Positions 35,577-43,617 of a DNA stretch of 64,000 nt are shown one piece after another. The stretch comes from Desulfallas sp. Bu1-1. GTDB lineage: Bacteria; Bacillota; Desulfotomaculia; Desulfotomaculales; Desulfallaceae. The position numbers and the translations under genes were made by a program. The notes beneath the pieces were generated by a model. It did no database searches. It was not told the origin of the DNA and saw nothing but the letters and a program-made list of their open reading frames with translations. The DNA is taken from contig NZ_JADNRQ010000008.1 in assembly GCF_015594625.1 (NCBI RefSeq), positions 1 through 64,000 on the forward strand. Reading direction: 5' to 3'. Every line of letters begins with the position of its first letter. Within the stretch, counting starts at the first letter, position 1.

Positions 35577-35733
35577 TAAAACCGTCCCCGAAAGCGATTC
35601 CTAAAAAAATTTAGAACCTTTTTTAAGAAACGTTTAAGATTTTGGTAATTAATCTGTAATCACTACGCTATAAACTATATTCCAAGGTTCAAAGCAATTA
35701 ATTATATTAATAACCAACCGGGGAGGGTCAAGC

Positions 35734-36222
35734 ATGGCATGGAGCATCACCAAATTCAGCGGCGAAGAGATTATCAGGCTGGCTGTGGAAATTGAAAAGC
35801 AGGGTCAAAAATTTTACGAACTGGCAGCGGCAAAAATTGATAATCCTGAAATTAAAGCGGTTTTCAATTTTCTGGCCGGAGAAGAAAGCCAACATATCGC
35901 CGATTTTGAAATGCTGGGAGAAAAGTTGCCCAGAGATTTTGCGCCCAATGAAAGCTACGTCGGGGAATACGGGGATTACATCAAGGCGCTGATTGACAAC
36001 CATGTTTTCAACCACAATAACATTGACAAATTCCTGGACAACATAACCGTAGCCAGGGAAGCGCTGGCAGTGGCCTTAAGGTTCGAAAAGGATTCAATTC
36101 TCATCTTCCAGGAATTATATAACGTGGTTGACCCGGCAGGTAAGGAAATAATAGAAAAACTGATTCAACAGGAAAAACAACATATCAGAAAACTCGCCGT
36201 CGATGTGCTGCCCCATAATTAA
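35734..36222 (+). CDS. Rubrerythrin/ferritin-like diiron protein
   Basis: This 162-residue four-helix protein has diiron ligands visible as E in FSGEEIIRLAVEIEKQGQKF, E-x2-H in AGEESQHIADF, E in VALRFEKDSILIFQELY and E-x2-H in QQEKQHIRKL. It has no rubredoxin-like tail, unlike full rubrerythrin. GGGGAGGG precedes the ATG. It is monocistronic with a strong terminator and probably deals with peroxide or iron. Confidence 0.9.
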   Translation: MAWSITKFSGEEIIRLAVEIEKQGQKFYELAAAKIDNPEIKAVFNFLAGEESQHIADFEMLGEKLPRDFAPNESYVGEYGDYIKALIDNHVFNHNNIDKFLDNITVAREALAVALRFEKDSILIFQELYNVVDPAGKEIIEKLIQQEKQHIRKLAVDVLPHN

Positions 36223-36267
36223 TTGCTGCCGGGACGGCTAAACCGCATCCCGCCACGCTTGCAAACC

Positions 36268-36302
36268 AACAACGGAGCCTTCCCCCGGCTCCGTTGTTTT
36301 GC
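36268..36302 (+). terminator. Intrinsic terminator of the ferritin-like gene
   Basis: AACAACGGAGCC / GGCTCCGTTGTT with a short C-rich loop is followed by TTTG. Confidence 0.9.
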
Positions 36303-36310
36303 TTTAAACC

Positions 36311-37600
36311 CTACTTATTCTTATAGATCACGTGTTCCAGAAACAACACCGCCAGCACTCCCACCACGAAACCGTTGCCCAAAACCGGCCTTAACGAGGC
36401 GGGGAAAGCATTCAGCACCTCAACCGGCAGGAAGGCGACGATAATGCCCAGCATGAGCGGCAGGCCAATGATTAAACCGCTGTCGAAATCAAACCGCTCC
36501 CTGGAACCGAAGGCCACCAGCAAACCGGCCGATATCTGCGAACACATGATGTAAACCAGCACGGCACCGATGATCACGGAAGGGATGCTTCCGGTAAAGG
36601 CGATGGCCGCCGGAGAAAAGGAAAACACCAGCAGGCCCAGGGTAGCGGGGATTAAGGTAAACCTGGAAGCGCACCCCGTGGAAGCTATTACCCCCGGGCT
36701 CAAGGAAAAGTTGACCGGCCCAATGACACCGAAAAGGCCCGATAAAATGTTGGCCAGCCCGGTCAGGGAAATACCCCTGGTAATTCGTTGCGGCATTTCG
36801 TCCGGTTTCAGCAGTTCACCGACGGATTGGATGGAGCCCAGGTCGTTGATGGAAAGGGCTAAAAAGCAAACCAGAAATGAAACTAATATCCCCGGATCCA
36901 AGGCCGGGTTTAAATTAAAATTACGAAAAAAGGAAGCAGCCCAATTAAAGTTGCCGGGCGTCACACCCGCGTATTGCGGAAAGGCCAGGAAGTAAAACAG
37001 GCTTCCCGCGATCATGGCCCAGACAATCAAAGTCGACTTCCAAACGCCGGTGAGATACCCGCCGGCCACAAACATCAATAACACCAAAACCAGGGCGAAG
37101 ATTAAGTTGACCGGCGCCGCCCCTCCGTCACCGGGCGCCACGATTAAATTCATAATCGTCGGGGCCAGGGTAAAAGCAATCAATAACAAAATGGTGGCAA
37201 CCACCCGCGGCGTGAAAAATTTTCGCAGCTGACCGAACAACCCGGTAACACCGAGAATAAACAGGATGAAGCCGCCCACCATGATGGAAGTGTAAACGTA
37301 ATTCAGGTCGCTTCCCCGGCTGGCCACAATTCCCACCAGCAACACCGCGGCCGGACCGGTAACCAGCGGCAGGCGGTGGCCCCATAAAAGCTGCACCAGC
37401 ATGGCAACCGCCGTAACAAAAAACAGTTTTTGAACATACAGTACCTGCCCGGCGGGATCGGGGTAATGCATAACGGCCACCACTTTTCCGATGATGATAA
37501 GCGTGGGAACAGAGATGGCCAGCCACTGAAATCCATAAAGAATCAATTCCCCCCAAGGCGGAATATCATCCAGGGCGAACTTAAATTGCAAATTGTTCAA
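36311..37600 (-). CDS. NCS2-family nucleobase (uracil/xanthine) permease
   Basis: This 429-residue integral membrane protein has about 12-14 hydrophobic segments of the nucleobase:cation symporter-2 type (LFFVTAVAMLVQLLWG, VTGPAAVLLVGIVASRGSD, FTPRVVATILLLIAFTLAP, SINDLGSIQSVGELL, and an INLS-like loop GPVNFSLSPGVIASTGCASR). The exact substrate cannot be set by eye. It starts 2 bp after the DUF169 gene and is probably cotranscribed with it. Confidence 0.9.
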   Translation of the reverse strand: MNNLQFKFALDDIPPWGELILYGFQWLAISVPTLIIIGKVVAVMHYPDPAGQVLYVQKLFFVTAVAMLVQLLWGHRLPLVTGPAAVLLVGIVASRGSDLNYVYTSIMVGGFILFILGVTGLFGQLRKFFTPRVVATILLLIAFTLAPTIMNLIVAPGDGGAAPVNLIFALVLVLLMFVAGGYLTGVWKSTLIVWAMIAGSLFYFLAFPQYAGVTPGNFNWAASFFRNFNLNPALDPGILVSFLVCFLALSINDLGSIQSVGELLKPDEMPQRITRGISLTGLANILSGLFGVIGPVNFSLSPGVIASTGCASRFTLIPATLGLLVFSFSPAAIAFTGSIPSVIIGAVLVYIMCSQISAGLLVAFGSRERFDFDSGLIIGLPLMLGIIVAFLPVEVLNAFPASLRPVLGNGFVVGVLAVLFLEHVIYKNK

Positions 37601-37602
37601 CG

Positions 37603-38385
37603 TTATTTGTTCCTTTCCAACACTTTGAGCCAGGTTTCCTTCTCCAAAAAGCTGCCGGGCACGTTACTTTCCATTTCCCGGTACATTTTATATGGCACCG
37701 TAAAGGATAGAATGTCCTTTTCCACGTGTTTCCTGGCCGAAATATCCGTCAGGCCGATAATAGCCCTTGGCCGCTCGGCGTCGCATTCCCGGTAAGGAAT
37801 GATGCACGTGCTGTGGCAACCGGCACCGAACGGCGCAACCACATTAAAGTTGGCCTCCCTGGCGTAGTGGGCCAGCACCACCAGGGCGGAGAGCTGGTCC
37901 GGGTTCACTAAAAACACGATCACCCTGGGTTCTTCGTTTTCGGCCACCTGTTCAATGGGCTTGAACACAACGAATTCCGCCGGGACATCCGTCATGGGCA
38001 GGGAATTTACAAATTTCGCGGCCAGCTCCGGGTTTTTTACGTAGCCTTCACCGTGTTCCAGGGCGGGCATGTTGCGGACAATATTTTTTCCCGCTTCCGT
38101 CCGGCCGAATTCCTTATTCCCGGTGGAAAGAAAATACTCAATTCCCCCGGGGAAATTAACATACTGGTTGCCGAAACCCAACCCGACACCGCCGCCCAAG
38201 CAGCCGAAGGTTTTGCGGTCAAACGCCGCCGTTTTCCCCAGGGCCGCGGCCCGCAACATGGCGACCACGCAACCCCAGCGGCCCTCTTTGAATTGCAGCG
38301 CCCCCTCTGGCTTTTCGTCCGTCCATAAAACAGCCACAGGGGAATAGCGCATGTTAATCGCCTCGGCAATGATACTTTGCATCAT
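37603..38385 (-). CDS. DUF169 family protein
   Basis: This is a 260-residue cytoplasmic protein with DUF169 features: SPVAVLWTDEKPEGALQFKE, GRWGCVVAMLRAAALGKTA, RKTFGCLGGGVGLGF and FGAGCHSTCIIPYRE. Conserved Cys residues and Gly-rich loops suggest metal or cofactor binding. AAAGGAGG lies before the tandem ATGs. Pairing with a nucleobase permease is notable but does not assign a function. Confidence 0.87.
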   Translation of the reverse strand: MMQSIIAEAINMRYSPVAVLWTDEKPEGALQFKEGRWGCVVAMLRAAALGKTAAFDRKTFGCLGGGVGLGFGNQYVNFPGGIEYFLSTGNKEFGRTEAGKNIVRNMPALEHGEGYVKNPELAAKFVNSLPMTDVPAEFVVFKPIEQVAENEEPRVIVFLVNPDQLSALVVLAHYAREANFNVVAPFGAGCHSTCIIPYRECDAERPRAIIGLTDISARKHVEKDILSFTVPYKMYREMESNVPGSFLEKETWLKVLERNK

Positions 38386-38589
38386 CCCAACCTCCTTTTA
38401 ATTATGCTAAAACTAATCCCAACCTGTTGTTTTGTCCACGTTATGCTTACTGATATTTTAACAAAAAAACTTAAGTATGCTAATAATCAATTCGTTAACT
38501 GGAGAACAAAGATCGCCCGGGGCCGGTTTAAACCAGCGATAAATTGGTTTGTGGAAATTAAAATAACGCACGCCTGGTGTTGCCGAACG

Positions 38590-40482
38590 CTAGTCAACAC
38601 CCTGTGAGCGCAAATAATGGGCCAGGGCCAATAGCGGCCAGATGAAACGGTAACTGTGGTAATTAATGTAAAACCCTCCGGGCAGCCCCGCCCCTGTCGG
38701 GTAGCTTGCCTCAACGCCGTTTTTCTCCATTAACCGAACCAGCGCTTCGATACCCCGGGTAACTGCGGGGGTGCCGGCCAGGCCGGCGGCAAGCAAAGCA
38801 TCAACAGCCCAGGCTGTCTGGGACGGCGTGCTGAACCCGAGGGGTACATAACGGCGATCCGAGTCGCTCAGGCACGATTCCCCCCAACCCCCGTCGGGGT
38901 TCTGAATCGCCAGCAACCAGTCAACGGCCCTGGAAACGGCGGGATGATGCGGCTTTATTCCCACCGCCGTGAGCCCTGTAACGGCCGCCCAGGTTCCGTA
39001 AATATAAGCGATACCCCACCTGCCGTACCAGGAACCGTCTTTCTCCTGGTGCTTCAGCAGCCACTCCACTCCTTTCCGGACTTCGTTCCGTTCCAGCGAC
39101 ATGCCGGCGTAATTGCCCAGAAACTCCAGGGTTCTTCCCGTCAAGTCGGCGGCGGAAGGATCCGTCAGAACAGGTATCGCTTCGGGCATGGGCAGTAATT
39201 CCGGCCATTTTTTACCGGTATTTTTTTCAAAGGCCGGCCACCCTCCATCATCGTTCTGCATCGTCAGAAGCCACTCCAAACCGGCCCTGTACGCTCCGCC
39301 GTAAACCCCGGTGTAATTCACCGCCATCCGGTGCAGCGCCCGCAGCGCAGCGGATGTGTCGTCGACGTCGGGATTAATGGTGTTGGCATGGGAAAACCCC
39401 CACCCCCCCGGGCGCCCTTCCGGGTTATGGATCTTCCAGTCGCCGTTTCGCGTATGCTGCTTCTCCAGCAAATAGGCGGCCGCTTTTTGGATGGCGGAAT
39501 GCGAGGGCGCCAAACCGCTTTCCTGCAGCGCGTATGATACCAAGGCGGTGTCCCATACGGTCGAGGTCGTCTCTTGCTGGTGAAAAAAGAGCCCCGTGAA
39601 ACAAACCATCGCCTTGAGACCGTAATAAGCTTTTGTAATCACCGGGTGGTGCCTGTCGTATCCCAAAGCCAGCAGGGCAAAAATCATCAGGAACGTGGAG
39701 GTGAAGTAACAGTACAGGGTGCCGTCCCATTCTATCCTGGCCAGCATGAATTGCTCCAATTTATTCATCGCCAGGCTTTTAATTATGCCGCGCGGCAGCA
39801 GTAGTTTTTTCACCCCTTTTTCTATTTCACGCGCCAGCCGCTCAGGCATCTCCACGGCGGCATCCCGGCGGGAACCGGCCGGAAAGAGGTCGGAAAGCGA
39901 AGGACCGTCCGGTAATTTAAGCGAATAATTAAGGCTGGAGCAAACCATGAGGGGTGCCGAGTGAACCCGGCTATAACTGACCAGGTCAAAAAAATTTACC
40001 GGAAACCATTCGGGCAATAGGATCAGTTCATCCGGTACACCAGGCAGGTCGTCCCAGGAGTAATGGCCGGTCAGAGCAAGAACCACTTTGGTTAATGACC
40101 CCGCCTTGTGGGGACCACCCCTGGACAGGATGAATTCCCTGGCTTTTTGCATCACCGGGTCCTCTTTTTTCCTGTGCCCGGCCAGCAGCAGAGCGTAATA
40201 GCACTCAATGGTAACCGATAAATTCCCTTCCGGTTCGTCGTAAAAAAGTTTCCAGGCCCCGGAAGGCTCCTGCATGGATAAAATTCTACGGGCAAGTTCA
40301 TTGATAAAAATTTCATCCATAATATTTAAATGGCGCAAAAGTATAATCATATATGCATCCATCGACGCACCGGTGTCAAAACAAAAATGCCAGGAACCGT
40401 CCCTTTCCTGGGTCTCAAGCAAAAAACTCCTAATGTCCTTGATTTTTCCGGACGCCAGTTCAACAAGACCTCGCTTTGCCAT
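38590..40482 (-). CDS. Squalene-hopene/terpene cyclase-type enzyme
   Basis: This ~630-residue class II triterpene cyclase has the catalytic DxDD motif in NPDVDDTSAALRAL, and QW-type repeats such as GLEWLLTMQNDDGGWPAF, GVEWLLKHQEKDGSWYG and AVDWLLAIQNPDGGWG. ATG 40482 follows AAAGGGGT; a longer reading from 40521 lacks a ribosome binding site. It could make hopanoids or act like sporulenol synthase on tetraprenyl-beta-curcumene, which would fit a spore former. No prenyltransferase or squalene-synthase gene is adjacent, so the substrate is open. Confidence 0.88.
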   Translation of the reverse strand: MAKRGLVELASGKIKDIRSFLLETQERDGSWHFCFDTGASMDAYMIILLRHLNIMDEIFINELARRILSMQEPSGAWKLFYDEPEGNLSVTIECYYALLLAGHRKKEDPVMQKAREFILSRGGPHKAGSLTKVVLALTGHYSWDDLPGVPDELILLPEWFPVNFFDLVSYSRVHSAPLMVCSSLNYSLKLPDGPSLSDLFPAGSRRDAAVEMPERLAREIEKGVKKLLLPRGIIKSLAMNKLEQFMLARIEWDGTLYCYFTSTFLMIFALLALGYDRHHPVITKAYYGLKAMVCFTGLFFHQQETTSTVWDTALVSYALQESGLAPSHSAIQKAAAYLLEKQHTRNGDWKIHNPEGRPGGWGFSHANTINPDVDDTSAALRALHRMAVNYTGVYGGAYRAGLEWLLTMQNDDGGWPAFEKNTGKKWPELLPMPEAIPVLTDPSAADLTGRTLEFLGNYAGMSLERNEVRKGVEWLLKHQEKDGSWYGRWGIAYIYGTWAAVTGLTAVGIKPHHPAVSRAVDWLLAIQNPDGGWGESCLSDSDRRYVPLGFSTPSQTAWAVDALLAAGLAGTPAVTRGIEALVRLMEKNGVEASYPTGAGLPGGFYINYHSYRFIWPLLALAHYLRSQGVD

Positions 40483-40696
40483 GGAGATACCCCTTTTACC
40501 TGTTTTTATTAATTTATGCAAATTCAGGTTAAAAAGATATTTTCCCGGGGATGGATAAAAAATAAATGATATTGAGCCCGGCTCAAGATAAAATAGTAAT
40601 ATACCGGTATTTTTTTACCGGGTGGCTGAAAAGCAACCAAAAGCATCTTCATGTAAACAGCAAGCAAATATTTTTTAACCCGATGGGAGGATCTCG

Positions 40697-42499
40697 ATGA
40701 AAAAGGGTGCCTTACCCGCTAGAACGGAAATTCCGGATAAGTACAAGTGGCGAATGGAGGACATTTACGCCGGCGATGATCAATGGGAACAGGATTTCCG
40801 GAAAGTCGAGGAAATGACCGGCCAGGTTGAAGCTTACCGGGGTAAACTGGGGGAATCGGCCCGGAGCCTCCTGGAAGCATTCCGGGCCCGGGAAAAGATC
40901 AACGAACTCAACGAAAAGGTTTATACCTACGCCCGGATGCGGCGGGATGAAGACAACACCAATGCCGTCTACCAGGCTTTATCGGACCGGGCGGAAAGTT
41001 TAAGCGCCCGCGTGCAAACGGCCGTTTCTTATTTTGTGCCGGAGGTCCTCGAACTGCCGGCGGAAACGCTGGAACGCTTCTTTCAAGAGGAGCCCGGCCT
41101 TGAGCTGTACCGCTTCGCCCTGGAAGAAATTCGCCGTCAAAAACCGCACACCCTTTCCGCAGTGGAAGAGCAAATCATCGCCCGGGCGGAAGAAGTCACC
41201 CAGGCAGCGGCCAACATTTTCCGGATGATCAACAACGCCGATATCACCTTCCCCCCCATTAAGGATGAAGAGGGAAAAGAAGTGGAGGTTACCCACGGGC
41301 GGTATATCCAGCTCATGGAAAGCAGCGACCGCCGGGTACGGAGGGACGCCTTTGCTTCGCTTTACAGTTCATACCGCAAGCTCATCAACACCCTGGCCGC
41401 CACGCTGGGTTCCAGCGTCAAAAAGGACGTGTTTTACGCCCGGGTGCGCAGGCACCCGTCGGCACTGCAGGCGTCACTGTTTGCCGACAACATTCCCGTG
41501 GAGGTTTACGAAAACCTCATTCAAACGGTGCGTAAGAACCTGCCCCTAATGTACCGTTACATCCGGCTGCGAAAAAAAATGCTCGGCCTGGATGAACTGC
41601 ACATGTACGACTTGTACACCCCCCTGGTCAAGGACATCAAATGGGATATCCCCTACCCCAAAGCCGTGGAAATGATCAGGGAGGGCCTGGCTCCCCTGGG
41701 GGATTCCTATGTTGAAACCATGGTTCGGGGCATTAACTCGGGTTGGGTGGACGTTTACGAAAACAAGGGTAAAACCAGCGGCGCTTATTCCTGGGGTCCT
41801 TACGGAGTGCATCCTTACGTGCTGCTGAATTACCAGGATAATTTAAACAATGTTTTAACCCTGGCCCACGAGATGGGGCACGCCATGCACTCTTACTACT
41901 CGTACAAAGAACAGCCCTATATTTACGCCCATTACAAGATTTTTACCGCCGAGGTGGCCTCTACGGTGAACGAGTCCCTGCTGGTGAACTATCTGCTCAA
42001 CACCGTGACCGACCGGCACAAGAAGCTTTACCTGCTCAACCACTACCTGGAACAATTTCGGGGAACCTTGTTCAGGCAAACCATGTTCGCCGAGTTCGAA
42101 AAAATTATCCATGAAAAGACGGAATCCGGTGAAGCTCTGACCCCCGAACTGCTGTGCAGCGTATATCGCGGTTTGAATGCCGATTATTACGGGCCCGAAA
42201 TAGTGGTGGACCGGGAAATAGAACTGGAATGGGCCCGCATCCCCCATTTCTACACGGCCTTTTATGTTTACAAGTACGCAACCGGGTTCTCTGCGGCCAC
42301 GGCCCTGACCAGGCAGATTCTCGAGCAGGGCGAGACGGTTGTATCCCGGTATCTCACTTTCCTAAAAGCGGGGGACTCCGATTACCCGCTCAACTTGTTG
42401 AAAGCGACCGGCGTGGACATGACCACGCCACAACCGGTGCAAGAAGCGCTGGATTTGTTTGGCGAACTGCTGGACCAGATGGAGGAACTGGCCGGGTAA
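40697..42499 (+). CDS. pepF: Oligoendopeptidase F (M3 family)
   Basis: This 600-residue cytoplasmic zinc metallopeptidase cleaves short peptides. The zinc motif HExxH is in LAHEMGHAMHSYYS, with the third ligand Glu in FTAEVASTVNESL. The N-terminal helical domain has MRRDEDNTNAVYQALSDRAE. GATGGGAGGATC precedes the ATG. The length and order match PepF. It is monocistronic with a terminator. Confidence 0.95.
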   Translation: MKKGALPARTEIPDKYKWRMEDIYAGDDQWEQDFRKVEEMTGQVEAYRGKLGESARSLLEAFRAREKINELNEKVYTYARMRRDEDNTNAVYQALSDRAESLSARVQTAVSYFVPEVLELPAETLERFFQEEPGLELYRFALEEIRRQKPHTLSAVEEQIIARAEEVTQAAANIFRMINNADITFPPIKDEEGKEVEVTHGRYIQLMESSDRRVRRDAFASLYSSYRKLINTLAATLGSSVKKDVFYARVRRHPSALQASLFADNIPVEVYENLIQTVRKNLPLMYRYIRLRKKMLGLDELHMYDLYTPLVKDIKWDIPYPKAVEMIREGLAPLGDSYVETMVRGINSGWVDVYENKGKTSGAYSWGPYGVHPYVLLNYQDNLNNVLTLAHEMGHAMHSYYSYKEQPYIYAHYKIFTAEVASTVNESLLVNYLLNTVTDRHKKLYLLNHYLEQFRGTLFRQTMFAEFEKIIHEKTESGEALTPELLCSVYRGLNADYYGPEIVVDREIELEWARIPHFYTAFYVYKYATGFSAATALTRQILEQGETVVSRYLTFLKAGDSDYPLNLLKATGVDMTTPQPVQEALDLFGELLDQMEELAG

Positions 42500-42517
42500 A
42501 GTCCCATATCTTTTTTA

Positions 42518-42557
42518 GAACCCCGTTGCGCTGTAACGCGCGGCGGGGTTTCTTGTT
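42518..42557 (+). terminator. Intrinsic terminator of pepF
   Basis: AACCCCG / CGGGGTT encloses GCGC / GCGC and is followed by TCTTGTTTTC. It begins 19 bases after the stop. Confidence 0.88.
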
Positions 42558-42669
42558 TTCGGGGAAATACCCATGCCCTTGGCGCGGCGCGAAGCAAGGG
42601 ATGTGTAACACAATTCGGCCCGGAAGAATAATATTTAATGTCAACAAAATGGCTCTTTCGAACCCGGTT

Positions 42670-42777
42670 GTTAGTTGGTGCTAACTTTATTAACCCCAGC
42701 TAACAGGCAAACGGGCCCAAACCCGATAGATCGGGTTATTATTTGGGCCTTTAGTTAGATGGAGCTAACTTTTTTTT
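42670..42777 (+). promoter_or_regulatory. Metal-box-like palindromes and nested hairpin ahead of the GDT1 pair
   Basis: GTTAGTTGGTGCTAAC (42670-42685) and GTTAGATGGAGCTAAC (42754-42769) share the pattern GTTAG-N6-CTAAC. The second is followed by eight T's and could terminate transcription. Between them GGCCCAAA / TTTGGGCC (42714-42749) encloses ACCCGA-taga-TCGGGT. The palindromes resemble DtxR/IdeR-type boxes, and the layout also fits an attenuator. I do not see the conserved core of the yybP-ykoY Mn riboswitch. Confidence 0.55.
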
Positions 42778-42807
42778 AACCTGCATTGGAAAGAGGGGTG
42801 ATATAAA

Positions 42808-43128
42808 CTGGGTAAATTGGCCGGCGTGTTCAACTGGCGTTTGTTCCTTTCCGCTCTGGGGATTGTTTTTATCTCCGAAATGGGTGATAAAACCCAGATC
42901 ACAACCATGCTCCTGGCCGGGGCAAAGCCGGCCTACGTTTTCTGGGTGGGGCTGGGTTCGGCCACGGCGCTGATCTGCGCCTCGTTTATCGAAGTAATCA
43001 TCGGTTCCAAGTTGATTGCTCGTTTTGTCAAACCCGCCACCGTTCAATTGCTTTCCGGAATAACGTTCCTGGCTCTGGGGATTTTACTGGTCCTCGGGGT
43101 TATGGGTAATGTAAAACTGGATCTTTAG
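42808..43128 (+). CDS. GDT1/TMEM165-family (UPF0016) half-transporter, first subunit
   Basis: This membrane protein of about 106 residues has three segments and the family signature E-x-G-D-K-T in FISEMGDKTQITTMLLAG. Full-length family members carry two such repeats; here each is a separate gene. The start codon is unusual: AGGGGTGA is best spaced for a CTG at 42808, and the only other candidate is TTG at 42817. Known members transport Mn(II) or Ca(II). The upstream palindromes suggest metal control. Confidence 0.85.
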   Translation: MGKLAGVFNWRLFLSALGIVFISEMGDKTQITTMLLAGAKPAYVFWVGLGSATALICASFIEVIIGSKLIARFVKPATVQLLSGITFLALGILLVLGVMGNVKLDL

Positions 43129-43141
43129 GAGACTGTTGCCC

Positions 43142-43504
43142 ATGAACGTCAAGCTTTTAACCTGGCTGACCACCTATATAATTATTATCCTGTGTGAGCT
43201 GGGCGACAAGACCCAGGTAGCCGTGTTATTGATGACGAGCAACAATCCGGCCAAACGCTGGCTCGTTTTCGGAGCCAGCGCCCTGGCCCTGACCCTGTGC
43301 GTAATCGTTGAGGTGACTGTAGGGGTTACACTGGCAAAATACATCGGCCCCGCCGTCATCAACAGGGCCACGGGCATGATTTTCCTGATCATCGGCCTGG
43401 TGACCCTGGCGCAATACTTTAACCTGGCCGCAAAAATTACCGTCAAAAGAATTGCCCGGGCGGAAAAAATACAACCCGCGAACCCGACGCAGCGCAACCG
43501 TTAA
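43142..43504 (+). CDS. GDT1/TMEM165-family (UPF0016) half-transporter, second subunit
   Basis: This 120-residue membrane protein has the second signature in LCELGDKTQVAVLLMTSNN, then SALALTLCVIVEVTVGVTLA and NRATGMIFLIIGLVTLAQYF. ATG 43142 follows AGGAGA, 13 bp after the first half-gene. The pair probably assembles as a heteromer with antiparallel repeats. A basic tail ends the protein. Confidence 0.88.
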   Translation: MNVKLLTWLTTYIIIILCELGDKTQVAVLLMTSNNPAKRWLVFGASALALTLCVIVEVTVGVTLAKYIGPAVINRATGMIFLIIGLVTLAQYFNLAAKITVKRIARAEKIQPANPTQRNR

Positions 43505-43565
43505 CTACTACCCGGCGACATCCCCGGGCGAACCGAATCGTGTTTTACATTTTGAGAAATAATAT

Positions 43566-43602
43566 CTTTAAAAAGCGCAGGCGGAGCCCTTCCGGGCTCC
43601 GC
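43566..43602 (-). terminator. Intrinsic terminator of nrdD
   Basis: On the minus strand GCGGAGCCC / GGGCTCCGC with a 4-base loop is followed by TGCGCTTTTTAAAG. It can also serve the plus-strand GDT1 genes. Confidence 0.8.
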
Positions 43603-43617
43603 GGTTTCAAACATTTA

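Noticed and set aside
42640-42800. yybP-ykoY manganese riboswitch before the GDT1 genes
   Set aside because: The conserved core loops of that riboswitch are not visible; the palindromes are a different structure.
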